Positions 26,490 through 35,401 of a DNA stretch of 64,000 nucleotides are shown here, piece after piece (positions within the stretch are counted from its first letter, which is position 1; every line of letters begins with the position of its first letter). The notes beneath the pieces are model-generated. The model worked only from the letters and a program-made list of their open reading frames with translations. It had not been told where the DNA came from and did no database searches. The stretch is from Martinezella lusitana. Lineage in GTDB: Bacteria > Pseudomonadota > Alphaproteobacteria > Rhizobiales > Rhizobiaceae. The stretch is taken from NCBI RefSeq assembly GCF_900094565.1, contig NZ_FMAF01000001.1:186001-250000 (forward strand), read 5' to 3'. The translations under genes were made by a program, and so were the position numbers.

Positions 26490-27374
26490 TCAGTTCAGCA
26501 GGCCGGCATGGCGCATTGCCGCATCGATTGCCGCCTCCGTACCCGGCTCCAAGGTCGAGAGCAGCGGCGAGCGGACGTTGCGGCTCATGCGGCCGAGGCG
26601 CGAGAGACCGTATTTAGCGCCGCAAAGTCCCGGTTCAATAAAGATGGCCTTGTGCAGCGGCATCAGGCGATCCTGATATTCCAGAGCCTTGGCGTAGTCG
26701 CCGGCGAGCGTCGCCGCCTGAAGTTCGGCGCAAAGGCGCGGCGCAACATTGGCCGTTACCGAAATGCAGCCGACACCGCCATGGGCATTGAAGCCGAGTG
26801 CCGTTGCATCCTCGCCGGAAAGCTGGCGGAAATCACGGCCGCAGGTGATGCGCTGCTCGGAGACACGCTCGATCTTGCCGGTCGCGTCCTTCACCCCGAC
26901 GATATTGGCGTAGGCCTTGGCAAGCGCGCCCATCGTCTCCGGCGTCATGTCAACAACTGACCGACCCGGAATATTGTAGATGTAGATCGGCAGTTTCACC
27001 GCCTCCGCGACGGCAGCAAAATGAGCATAGAGGCCCTTCTGCGTCGGCTTGTTGTAATAGGGCGTGACGACGAGAACCGCGTTGGCACCGACCTTCTCGG
27101 CATGCTGGGCAAGCTCGACCGCTTCGCGCGTGTTGTTCGAGCCGGCACCCGCCATGACCGGAACACGCTTGTTCGCCACCTCGATGCAGAGCTCGACGAC
27201 TCGCTTGTGCTCCTCATGCGACAGGGTCGGCGATTCACCCGTCGTGCCCACAGGCACCAAGCCGCTGCTACCCTCTTTTATCTGCCAGTCGACATGTGAG
27301 GCGAAGGAAGCCTCATCCACCTTGCCGGCGTCAGTAAAGGGCGTAACGAGTGCGGGAATGGACCCCTGGAACAT
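26490..27374 (-). CDS. dapA: 4-hydroxy-tetrahydrodipicolinate synthase
   Basis: 294 aa TIM-barrel lyase condensing pyruvate and aspartate semialdehyde, the first committed step of lysine/diaminopimelate synthesis. Schiff-base Lys162 is in VGVKDATGK, Tyr133 in YIYNIPGR, and the GTTGESPTL loop is at 43-51. The ATG at 27374 is preceded by AGGAGACTTGC. Upstream and divergent is the lytic transglycosylase gene; downstream is smpB. Confidence 0.95.
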   Translation of the reverse strand: MFQGSIPALVTPFTDAGKVDEASFASHVDWQIKEGSSGLVPVGTTGESPTLSHEEHKRVVELCIEVANKRVPVMAGAGSNNTREAVELAQHAEKVGANAVLVVTPYYNKPTQKGLYAHFAAVAEAVKLPIYIYNIPGRSVVDMTPETMGALAKAYANIVGVKDATGKIERVSEQRITCGRDFRQLSGEDATALGFNAHGGVGCISVTANVAPRLCAELQAATLAGDYAKALEYQDRLMPLHKAIFIEPGLCGAKYGLSRLGRMSRNVRSPLLSTLEPGTEAAIDAAMRHAGLLN

Positions 27375-27590
27375 GCAAGTCTCCTAGCGGCGCTGCTTTC
27401 ATGCTTCAGCCGCAATCCATGGTTATGAATCCGCGCACCATAAAGCGCCGGCTTGACGGCGACAAGCACGCTTTGAATGGTGAAGGGCAGTTTCCGATAT
27501 GATAATTGATTGAAATTCGGACCCCGGTAAGGTTTCGTTAATATAGCATTTGGCAAATGGAAGGGGCCTGATAGTTTTGTGAGTAGCCGG

Positions 27591-29645
27591 ATGAAGAGAC
27601 CTGTCACGATCTGGACCGCTGTAGGCTTGGCGGTCGCATGGGGCGCTTTTGCCTCGCAGCTTCCCGGTGAACAGACATCGACCCGCGACGGCGCCGATGT
27701 GGCCATGGCGATGCCCGATCCGATGAGCACCGCCTCGATCCCGCGCGGCCCTGCCGTTGCACCCGTGAGCGGCGACCTGAAGGCCGGCCTCGACGCACTC
27801 TCCAACAAGAACCCCATGCAGGCGCTTGCCATTCGCAACGGCTTGGGCGAAGGCACGCTCGACCGCCATATTCTGACCTGGGCGATCGCCACGTCGGGTC
27901 AGCCGGGCATTCCCTCCGGCGAGATTGCCGCCGCCGCCCGCGAGCTTGTCGGCTGGCCTGGACTCGGCAGCCTGCGCGGCAACTCGGAACGGGCGCTCTA
28001 CACCGAAAATCCGCCGACGGATCAAATCCTTGCCGCATTCGGCAACACCCAGCCGGAAACCGTCGAAGGTTCGGTGATCCTGTCACGCGCGCTCGTCGCG
28101 CGCGGCAACTCGGCGCAAGCTGCCAAGCTGATCCGCAAGATCTGGCGTAACGAAGCATTGGACAAGCCTTTCGAGGACAAGATCCTCGCGGAATTCTCCG
28201 GCCTGCTGTCGCCTGCCGATCACAAGGCGCGCATGGACTATCTGCTTTACCGCGATCGCACCGCGCAAGCGAAGCGCTTCGGCGATCTCGGGAAGGCCCA
28301 ATCGCTCTACAAAGCGTGGGCAGCGGTCAATGATCACTCAGCCAAGGCCGATGGGTTGATTGCAGCGATGGATGCGCAATGGCGCAAGGACCCGGCCTAT
28401 CTTTTCATGCGGATCGAAAACCTCCGCCGCCAGAACAAATATGACGATGCCGCCAACCTTCTGGCGCAGATGCCGCGCGACCGCAGCGTGCTCGTCGATC
28501 CCGGCCAATGGTGGAACGAACAACGCATCGTCAGCCGCGGGCTGGTGGATCAGGGTGAGTTCAAGGCCGCCTATGGCGTCGTCGACGCCAATGTTGCGGA
28601 AAGCCCGCAGGATGTCGGCGAGGCCGAATTCCACGCCGGCTGGTATGCATTGCGCGGCCTGCAGGACGGCGTAACCGCGGCAATGCATTTCCGCAAGATC
28701 CTGCAGGTTTCGAATGGACCGATCTCGCAGTCTCGCGCCTGGTACTGGCTCGGCCGTGCGGCCGAAGGCGGCGGACCAGGCAAGGCCGGCGATTTCTATG
28801 CCAAAGCTGCTTCCTACCCGAGCACATTCTACGGCCAGCTTGCGGCAGAGAAACTTGGCCGGCAGACGTTGAATGTCTCCTATCCATCGCCTTCGACCGA
28901 GGACCGGCAACGCTTCCAGGCACGCGAGTCCGTGCAGGCCATTTCGCGTCTGGAGGCGGCGGGACATGGCTGGCGCGCCGAGGCACTCTACCGGGCGCTA
29001 GCGAAGCAATTGCAAAGCCCAGGCGAGATCGCCATGCTGGCGGCGCAGGCCGAGCGCTCGGGCAACCATCAGCTTTCGCTGCAGGTCGGCAAGATCGCCT
29101 ATGGCCGCGGCGTCGATGTGGCGGCACTGGCCTTCCCGATCGGCGTCATTCCGAACAATGCCAATATTTCCGGCTCCGGCAAGGCGCTTGCCTATGCCAT
29201 CGCCCGGCAGGAGAGCGCCTTCAATCCGGCTGCCGTCTCCTCGGCCAATGCGCGCGGCCTGCTGCAGCTTTTGCCGAAGACGGCGAAGGCCGTCGCCGGC
29301 CGACACGGCATGGCCTATTCCGCCGATAAGCTGACGCAGGATGCCGGCTATAACGCGACACTCGGCGCCCACTATCTCGGCGAGCAGATCGACACGTTCG
29401 GCGGTTCCTATATCCTCACCTTCATCGCCTACAATGCCGGTCCGAACAAGGTTCCGGAATGGATCAGCCGCTATGGCGATCCACGCGGCAAGTCGCTGGA
29501 CGATGTCATCGACTGGATCGAACGCATCCCCTTCCCCGAAACCCGCAACTATGTCCAACGGGTGATGGAGAACTATCAGGTCTACAAGGCACGCCTCGGA
29601 CAAAAGACCGACATCGTGCACGATCTCGTCAGCGGTCGCGGCTAA
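27591..29645 (+). CDS. slt: soluble-type lytic murein transglycosylase
   Basis: 684 aa from the ATG at 27591; a GTG at 27579 would add four residues. The N terminus is a signal/anchor segment (PVTIWTAVGLAVAWGAFASQ). A long superhelical region of TPR-like helices (about 60-520) precedes the C-terminal SLT domain, whose catalytic Glu is in ARQESAFNP (about residue 541). NARGLLQLLPKTA and IAYNAGPNKV are the other SLT motifs. It cleaves peptidoglycan to 1,6-anhydromuropeptides in the periplasm. Confidence 0.92.
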   Translation: MKRPVTIWTAVGLAVAWGAFASQLPGEQTSTRDGADVAMAMPDPMSTASIPRGPAVAPVSGDLKAGLDALSNKNPMQALAIRNGLGEGTLDRHILTWAIATSGQPGIPSGEIAAAARELVGWPGLGSLRGNSERALYTENPPTDQILAAFGNTQPETVEGSVILSRALVARGNSAQAAKLIRKIWRNEALDKPFEDKILAEFSGLLSPADHKARMDYLLYRDRTAQAKRFGDLGKAQSLYKAWAAVNDHSAKADGLIAAMDAQWRKDPAYLFMRIENLRRQNKYDDAANLLAQMPRDRSVLVDPGQWWNEQRIVSRGLVDQGEFKAAYGVVDANVAESPQDVGEAEFHAGWYALRGLQDGVTAAMHFRKILQVSNGPISQSRAWYWLGRAAEGGGPGKAGDFYAKAASYPSTFYGQLAAEKLGRQTLNVSYPSPSTEDRQRFQARESVQAISRLEAAGHGWRAEALYRALAKQLQSPGEIAMLAAQAERSGNHQLSLQVGKIAYGRGVDVAALAFPIGVIPNNANISGSGKALAYAIARQESAFNPAAVSSANARGLLQLLPKTAKAVAGRHGMAYSADKLTQDAGYNATLGAHYLGEQIDTFGGSYILTFIAYNAGPNKVPEWISRYGDPRGKSLDDVIDWIERIPFPETRNYVQRVMENYQVYKARLGQKTDIVHDLVSGRG

Positions 29646-29726
29646 GCCGAAGCCACAACCACGGTTGTGCATGCTGCGGAAATGACGTTACATCCCTCGC
29701 GATATCCCAAGCACGAGGCACGGTGC

Positions 29727-30620
29727 ATGCGCAGCGACGATCAAAGCGGCTTCATTGCCCGAACGATAGCAGCCCCGGACGGGCTGCAGCTCTACACCCG
29801 GGATTATGGCGGCGGGCAATCAGCAAATCTGGCGAGACCGCCCGTCATCTGCCTGCCGGGGCTGACGCGCAATTCCCGGGACTTCCACCAATTGGCCCTG
29901 CTTCCGTCGCGGGACCCCACGGTTCCCCGCAGGGTGATTACGCTCGACGCTCGCGGACGCGGTTCATCCGCATGGGATGCGGACAAATCTCACTACAATC
30001 TTGCCGTCGAAGCTCAGGACGTGCTGACCGTCTGCGCAGCCCTCGATATCCCACAGGCCATCTTCATCGGTACGTCGCGCGGCGGTCTCGTGCTGCATAT
30101 GCTTGCGGCCAGCCGCCCGGATGTCCTGAAAGCGGTCATTCTCAACGATATTGGCCCTGTCCTGGAAAAGGTCGGGCTGGTCGATATCCGCGATTACCTT
30201 AACCGTGACAGAAAACCTGCTGATTGGGATGAAGCCGTAGATATCCTGCGGCAGAATCACGGCAGCGCCTTTACCGCCCTCGGCGACGGCGACTGGCAGG
30301 ATATGGCGCGCGCGATCTATGCTTTCACCGACGGCAAGCCCGTTGCCGATTACGACCCCGCTATCGCGGCACAGATGCAATCGCTTGATCTCGAGGCGCC
30401 GCTTCCTGACCTGTGGGCACAGTTCGAAGGCTTCCATGGCATACCGCTGATGGTGATTCGCGGCGAGAATTCAAAGCTTCTGACAACTGCTACCACCGCC
30501 GAAATGGCAAGCCGTCACCAAGGAACCGTCATCAAGACCGCCACCGGGCAAGGGCATGCCCCCATTTTGCATCTCGGCGACATTCCAGATGCAATTCGGT
30601 CTTTTCTCTCGGCGGTTTGA
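29727..30620 (+). CDS. alpha/beta-fold hydrolase
   Basis: 297 aa. Nucleophile elbow GTSRGG (about residues 114-119), oxyanion segment LPGLTRNSRDF, an acid in RGENSKL and the catalytic His in GQGHAP. DARGRGSSAWD near residue 75 is typical of this esterase/haloalkane-dehalogenase-like group. The substrate is unknown. An upstream in-frame ATG (29667) adds 20 residues without protein-like pattern; GAGG precedes the ATG at 29727. It is followed by a strong terminator shared with the porin gene that converges on it. Confidence 0.85.
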   Translation: MRSDDQSGFIARTIAAPDGLQLYTRDYGGGQSANLARPPVICLPGLTRNSRDFHQLALLPSRDPTVPRRVITLDARGRGSSAWDADKSHYNLAVEAQDVLTVCAALDIPQAIFIGTSRGGLVLHMLAASRPDVLKAVILNDIGPVLEKVGLVDIRDYLNRDRKPADWDEAVDILRQNHGSAFTALGDGDWQDMARAIYAFTDGKPVADYDPAIAAQMQSLDLEAPLPDLWAQFEGFHGIPLMVIRGENSKLLTTATTAEMASRHQGTVIKTATGQGHAPILHLGDIPDAIRSFLSAV

Positions 30621-30657
30621 CGGCACCCTCGGCCATTCAGGACTGCACAAAAGGAAA

Positions 30658-30688
30658 GGCCCGGTTGGGAAAACCGGGCCAGTTTTTT
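30658..30688 (+). terminator. rho-independent terminator after the hydrolase gene
   Basis: A 9-bp stem GGCCCGGTT / AACCGGGCC (30658-30666, 30672-30680) with a 5-nt loop is followed by AGTTTTTT. On the minus strand the stem is followed by TTTCCTTTT, so it may also terminate the porin transcript. Confidence 0.75.
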
Positions 30689-30739
30689 CTGATCGGAGGT
30701 CTGATCAGAAGTTTTATGAATCCGATTCGGCGAACCGAA

Positions 30740-31807
30740 TTAGAAACTGCGCTGGAAGCGGAGGATGCCGGCCCAGGTGTCTTTGTTCACGGAGTCGTAG
30801 TTCGTGTAGGTCACTTCCGGCTCGACGAGTAGATTCTTGACCGGATTGAACTTGAGGTTCGTGGTCGCGGAGAAGGTCTTCAGGTCGTCATAAGCAACCT
30901 GCAGGTTCCACTTCAGCTTGTCGTTGACCGGAACGCCAACACCGCCCCAGAGAGCCCAGTCACCCCAGCCGATACCAGCGCCGCCAGCACCAGCGTACTT
31001 GTTGAGCTTGCTGCCGTCGGTGTTGTAGCCGCCCATGATGAACGCGGAGAGAATACCGAAGTCGGCATCGACGCGAGCCTTGACAGCGCCTTCTTCAACG
31101 ATCGAGTCATAGCCGCCTACGACACGGAACTGCCAAGCGCCAGCCTTGTAGCCAGCACCGGCGACAACGTCCGGCGCATAGTGGTCAGAGCTGTCTTCGC
31201 CGTTTGCACCCGTGGCACCCGTACCGGAGTTGGAATCTTCCACCGAGACTACAGCCGTGAAGCCGTTACCAGCATCATAATTGTAGGTGAGCTGGTTCAG
31301 TTCGTCGGTACCATTGATACCGTATTCGATCACGTCGTCGTTGATGACGTCGCCGGCGTAGCCGAGGAAGGTCGAGTAGGCCGAATCGGCCTTACCGACG
31401 AGGAAACCACCGAGGCTGATATTGGCCCAGAGCAGTTTGGTGGTGGTGGCGTTGCCGTCATTCCAGTCCCAACGATAGACCGTGTTGGTCTTCAGCGGAC
31501 CGTATTCGGTGTCCGTTGCGGTATCGATGCTCAGCTGAGCGCGGGTATGCCAATATGTGCCGCGGGCGCCTTGGTCCTGACCAGCCTTGTAAGCGTTGTA
31601 CCAGCCGCCTTCGGTACGGACCTGGCCGCCGATCTTGAGGCAGGTTTCGGTGCCTGGGATGAAGAAGTAGCCAGCGCCGTAAGCGTCGCAGATGCGGACG
31701 TATTCGAGCGGCTCCGGCTCAGCGGCGACGACAGCGTCAGCCGCATGAGCACCGGATACTGCTGCCAGCGCAGCAGCGGAGCCGAGAAGAAGGCTCTTGA
31801 TGTTCAT
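30740..31807 (-). CDS. outer-membrane porin, Omp2/RopA type (paralogue 1)
   Basis: 355 aa. Signal peptide MNIKSLLLGSAAALAAVSGAHA cut before ADAV. The mature N terminus (EPEPLEYVRICDAYG, ETCLKIGGQVR) and the terminal Phe (ILRFQRSF) for outer-membrane insertion are typical of alphaproteobacterial Porin_2. The family forms 16-strand trimeric beta-barrel channels for small solutes. The start at 31807 has GGAG at 6 nt; the frame extends upstream without meaning. It is a close paralogue of the next gene; the signal peptide and first 60 residues are almost identical. A hairpin lies about 100 bp upstream. Confidence 0.93.
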   Translation of the reverse strand: MNIKSLLLGSAAALAAVSGAHAADAVVAAEPEPLEYVRICDAYGAGYFFIPGTETCLKIGGQVRTEGGWYNAYKAGQDQGARGTYWHTRAQLSIDTATDTEYGPLKTNTVYRWDWNDGNATTTKLLWANISLGGFLVGKADSAYSTFLGYAGDVINDDVIEYGINGTDELNQLTYNYDAGNGFTAVVSVEDSNSGTGATGANGEDSSDHYAPDVVAGAGYKAGAWQFRVVGGYDSIVEEGAVKARVDADFGILSAFIMGGYNTDGSKLNKYAGAGGAGIGWGDWALWGGVGVPVNDKLKWNLQVAYDDLKTFSATTNLKFNPVKNLLVEPEVTYTNYDSVNKDTWAGILRFQRSF

Positions 31808-32200
31808 AGTAACTCCAGTTCCAATATCAATTAGGCATGAGAAATCACGCCGAAAAACGACGCGCCCCACCCCACCTAGATGTTCAAAGTTGACCCCTGA
31901 TCTGGGAGAACCGGGACTAAAGTGAGTCTCGGTTCCGGTTTGGAACCTACAGATCGTTTTTTTCAGAGCAATATCAGATACAAACTATCGGCATTTATGA
32001 CGCGCGTTTCAAAAAGTGCGTTGCACAAAAATCACGTCGCAAAACCGTCACAAATCCGCTGGACACAAAGCCGATCTTTACTTGGAGTTACTTTAGAAGG
32101 AAAGCCGGAATATAAGGATATAGTGCATTAGAAAAATCAAGAATCAAAAGTCGTCTTTGTCTTTTCAATCACACGCGATTTATGTTCGATCACGCACATG
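31808..32200. other. intergenic region between the porin genes
   Basis: 393 bp. AT-rich, no credible ORF. It contains the leader/promoter of porin paralogue 1, a hairpin (31908-31935), and an adjoining GGTTCC-N5-GGAACC inverted repeat (31931-31947). Confidence 0.45.
31908..31935 (-). promoter_or_regulatory. hairpin upstream of porin paralogue 1
   Basis: Arms GAACCGGGACT and AGTCTCGGTTC pair over 11 positions with one non-Watson-Crick pair, loop of 6 nt. It lies 100-128 bp before the porin start and is not followed by a U-tract in that direction. It overlaps GGTTCC-N5-GGAACC. It could be an mRNA leader structure or operator. Confidence 0.4.
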
Positions 32201-32227
32201 AAAAAGCCCGGCCGTTAAGGCCGGGCT
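32201..32227 (-). terminator. rho-independent terminator of porin paralogue 2
   Basis: A 9-bp perfect stem AGCCCGGCC / GGCCGGGCT with loop GTTAA; on the minus strand the stem runs directly into TTTTT. It lies 49 bp after the porin stop. Confidence 0.8.
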
Positions 32228-32276
32228 CTTCCTCACCGTAGTGAGAGAAATCAGATATGACAGACGTCAGATCAGA

Positions 32277-33338
32277 TTAGAAGCTACGCTCGAAGCGGAG
32301 GATACCAGCCCACTGGTCTTCGTTGATCGAATCCCAGTTGGTGTAGGAAACTTCCGGCTCGATGAGCAGGTTCTTGACCGGGTTGAACTTGAGGTTCGTG
32401 GTCGCAGCGAAGATCTTCGAGTCGGTGTAAGCGACCTGGAAGTTCCACTTCAGCTTTTCGTTGATCGGAACGCTTGCGCCGCCCCAAAGAGCCCAGTCAC
32501 CCCAGCCGATACCGGAAGCATCGCCAGCACCGTTCGAACCAGCGTACTTGTTGAGCTTGTCGCCGTCGGTGTTCCAGCCACCCATCAAGAAGGCCGAGAA
32601 GACACCGAAGTCAGCATCGACACGAGCCTTGATGGCGCCTTCTTCGACGATCGAGTCATAGCCGCCAACAACCTTGAAGCCCCATGCGCCAGACTTGAAG
32701 CCGGCACCGGCAACAACGTCGGGAGCATAATGGTCGGAGCTGTCTTCGCCGTTAGAGCCAGTGGCGCCCGTACCGGAATTGGAATCTTCGACGGAGATCA
32801 CAGCCGTGAAGCCGTTGCCTGCATCGTAGTTGTAGGTGATCTGGTTCAACTCGTACGGGCCGTCATAGACCACGTCGTCGTTGATGACGTCGCCGGCATA
32901 ACCGGTGAAGACGTTGAACTGCGAGTCCGTCTTACCAACGGTGAAGCCACCGAGGCTGATGTAAGCCCACAGCAGGTTGGTCTTGGTCGCGTTGCCGTCG
33001 TTCCAGTCCCAACGAATGATGGTCTCGGTCTTCAGCGGGCCATATTCGGTATCGGTCGCAGTGTTGACGTTCAACTCAGCGCGGGTGTGCCACAGCGTAC
33101 CCAAACGGCTGTTCGGGTTGTAAGCGTCGTACCACTGACCTTCGGTACGAACCTTGCCGCCGATCTTGAGGCAGGTTTCGGTGCCCGGGATGAAGAAGTA
33201 GCCGGCGCCGTAAGCGTCGCAGATACGGACGTATTCAAGCGGCTCCGGCTCAGCAGCAACGACAGCGTCGGCTGCGTGAGCACCGGAAACTACTGCCAGA
33301 GCGGCAGCGGAGCCGAGAAGAAGGCTCTTGATGTTCAT
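32277..33338 (-). CDS. ropA: outer-membrane porin, Omp2/RopA type (paralogue 2)
   Basis: 353 aa. Same architecture as the neighbour: signal peptide MNIKSLLLGSAAALAVVSGAHA, ETCLKIGGKVRTEG, and terminal ILRFERSF. The two proteins differ mostly in short loops (for example residues 70-80 and 150-165 of the precursor), which in porins shape the channel mouth. GGAGG with 6-nt spacing fixes the start at 33338. It has its own terminator, so the two porin genes are separate transcription units. The symbol follows rhizobial RopA; which paralogue corresponds to the described RopA cannot be told here. Confidence 0.9.
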   Translation of the reverse strand: MNIKSLLLGSAAALAVVSGAHAADAVVAAEPEPLEYVRICDAYGAGYFFIPGTETCLKIGGKVRTEGQWYDAYNPNSRLGTLWHTRAELNVNTATDTEYGPLKTETIIRWDWNDGNATKTNLLWAYISLGGFTVGKTDSQFNVFTGYAGDVINDDVVYDGPYELNQITYNYDAGNGFTAVISVEDSNSGTGATGSNGEDSSDHYAPDVVAGAGFKSGAWGFKVVGGYDSIVEEGAIKARVDADFGVFSAFLMGGWNTDGDKLNKYAGSNGAGDASGIGWGDWALWGGASVPINEKLKWNFQVAYTDSKIFAATTNLKFNPVKNLLIEPEVSYTNWDSINEDQWAGILRFERSF

Positions 33339-34140
33339 TATTGACCTCCAGTCAAAGTTTTGTTCGAGAATGAGAACTACCCGAAGGTATTCCCTGTCCC
33401 ATCCTCGCGTTTCAAGAAGTGGACGATCAATCGCCCTCGCTTCCGAGAGTGAAAATACAAGACGCGCTCTGTCACGCAATCGACATCTACTCGGAAAGGG
33501 GGATTTGCGTTAGCCTTCCCTAAGTCCTGTTGCCGAAAGGACACAAATCGGCAACCCCGCCGCAATATAGGTTTAGACTTTGTTAAGAAAATCTTTAATC
33601 CACGGGGACTTACGAGACAGGCGCAAACATCGCCGAAGAAATGGAATTGGGCGCAAAAATAGCCGTTCCATGGCGAATTGCAGGCTTTCGCGACGTCTCA
33701 GGGATCATTTACGACATTTACCGTTGCGATTGCAGGTAGTGGGCGGCGGCGAAACAGCTCACCTGCCGTCCCAAATCGATGCAGGTACCCAAATGATTCC
33801 GTCGTGGACGATTCGCTATTGGATGACGGAGCGGCCCCATGGCGAGATTATTGCGATGCCGCAACGCATCCGTGGAAGAATTGAACAGGCAGCAACGGAG
33901 GTGGGCCTGTGTTGGCCGATCTATCGCAATTCCGATTTGAGGAACGGCCGGCGGCTAATACTGACGATTCGATAGGAATGGCGGGCCACGCCTGACGCAG
34001 ATGAGAACTGCGAGATCGTTATAATCATCCGACAGATAAGCAGATATTTCCCATTTTGCGGCAATCGGCGGGCGGCCATATCGGACAATTGGCGATGTTT
34101 GACGCCGCTTCACCTCACCGGAAACGTCACTCCGGTAAGC
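33339..34140. other. gene-poor region upstream of the porins
   Basis: 800 bp. The first 250 bp are the AT-rich promoter side of porin paralogue 2. From 33600 on, open frames occur (for example 33795-33975 plus, 60 codons from MIPSWTIRYW), but none has a clear ribosome site and I recognise none. Short protein-like strings interrupted by stops (around 33640-33745) suggest decayed genes. Confidence 0.4.
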
Positions 34141-34528
34141 TCTTCGGAGACGGTCCACAGGCGCTGTCGGACGCCTTGGTCGTAGGAGTCCGGCGCTGTG
34201 CAGCCTCTTCGGCGCGCAGGGCGGCGTCCTGGAGCACAATGTCTCGGTCGAGACGATCAAGAGGCACAAGCGGTCCTCCCTCGGCAGGCTCGCGACCATG
34301 ACTGAACTCGTGAGACACCATGTGCCGGAGCTTGGCGATGGCGCGCAAATGTTCTGCCTGATGAGCCTCCTTTCAGCGGGCGCGCTGTTGGCCTATGCCC
34401 CGCCGCCATCCAGTCTCCTTGCCGTTTACGCGGACGAACCCGCCCTTGGCGCACTTCACATGGAACTGCGTGACGCGCTGCGGGCCTCGTTCACCTCGAC
34501 GCTGCTGGGCGCGCTGCCGCGAGCCTAA
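34141..34528 (+). pseudogene. TetR-family regulator remnant (C-terminal part only)
   Basis: From about 34204 to the TAA at 34526-34528 the frame reads like the C-terminal ligand domain of a TetR/AcrR regulator: LFGAQGGVLEHNVSVETIK, then MTELVRHHVPELGDG, MFCLMSLLSAGALLAYAPP and a final LRDALRASFTSTLLGALPR. No N-terminal helix-turn-helix is found in frame: a TAA sits at 34138, and the neighbouring frame continues protein-like text (FGDGPQALSDALV), pointing to a frameshift. The largest ATG-started frame (34298) is only 76 aa. I read this as a degraded gene. Confidence 0.5.
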
Positions 34529-34881
34529 CCAAGCATCAGCCAGCCAACGGCTCATCTGCGATGATCAGCACCCGTCGCCACGGGCGGTCAAAACGGCTAC
34601 CGAGCCGCTTCCCTCACGACTTTCCAGATGTTCGACGGGACGATATCGGCTGGACTCAATTATGATTTGATGGCGCCGTATCGGGCTATAGCGTGGAATC
34701 GATGGTTCCTGTCCCGCGTGGTGGTATGCGGTGGTCGGCGGCTCTATCGGGCCATCGAGGGAAATCGGGGGGCTGGCGGGCCGCGCCCGATGATGATGAG
34801 CACTATGTCTACGCCATAGCCCTCTAAAGCCGCATTTTGCCGGATGTTTGTCGTCGAAATGCCCGCGCCGCCATATGCTTT
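34529..34881. other. gene-free stretch, possibly decayed coding DNA
   Basis: 353 bp between the TetR remnant and the MarR gene. Two overlapping plus-strand frames look partly protein-like (one ends DDDEHYVYAIAL before a TAA near 34830), but no start, ribosome site or family is recognisable. Confidence 0.35.
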
Positions 34882-35316
34882 TCAAAAACGATTGAACTTT
34901 CTCAGTAAGCCGATGAACAGGGTGAGTTCTTCATTCTCCCACCCAGCTACGCGCGAAAAGAACGCGTCGGATTTGACCGCGTCCGCGGCTTGAATTCCTT
35001 CACGGCCCGCGTCCGTCAGGCTGTAGACGATCGCCCGCCCGTCGTCCGGGTCAGCAGAGGCTTGCGCAAGCCCATTGTCGCAAAGCGTTTTTGCCAACCG
35101 GCTGACGGCGCTTTTGTCCATACCGAGCCGGTCCGCGAGGCGCCCTGCCTTTGTGGCACCCTGGCCGGCAAGCATGGCCGCAAGCTGGTAGGCGGCCGGC
35201 TGAAGATCAGGACGAAACCGGGCGGCCGAAGCGGCTATGACCGTGCGGGACGCCACGAGCAGAGCGTTCAGTTCGCGACCCAATTCCGTCACAAGCTCCG
35301 TATGCGTCTTGCTCAT
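34882..35316 (-). CDS. MarR family transcriptional regulator
   Basis: 144 aa winged-helix repressor. The recognition region is ATKAGRLADRLGMDKSAVSRLAKTL and the wing is DPDDGRAIVYSLTDAGRE. GAGGGG 7 nt upstream sets the ATG at 35316. It is divergent from an SDR gene, and a perfect palindrome (35341-35356) lies in the 85-bp gap, the usual layout for autorepression plus control of the neighbour. The inducer is unknown. Confidence 0.88.
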   Translation of the reverse strand: MSKTHTELVTELGRELNALLVASRTVIAASAARFRPDLQPAAYQLAAMLAGQGATKAGRLADRLGMDKSAVSRLAKTLCDNGLAQASADPDDGRAIVYSLTDAGREGIQAADAVKSDAFFSRVAGWENEELTLFIGLLRKFNRF

Positions 35317-35340
35317 TTGCGTACCCCTCAAAGAAATTTA

Positions 35341-35356
35341 GTGGACATTTGTCCAC
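35341..35356. promoter_or_regulatory. MarR operator palindrome
   Basis: GTGGACA-TT-TGTCCAC is a perfect 7-bp inverted repeat between the divergent MarR and SDR genes. A second, partial copy (TGGACATATATC) follows about 13 bp away, nearer the SDR gene. Position and symmetry fit a MarR dimer site. Confidence 0.65.
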
Positions 35357-35401
35357 CAATCACACTAATGGACATATATCAACTAAATGGTGCTGTGCTA
35401 A

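Noticed and set aside
33580..33975. 131-codon plus-strand frame upstream of the porins
   Set aside because: The first half is a basic Arg-rich text without ribosome site; only the last 60 codons look mildly protein-like. Kept as gene-poor region.
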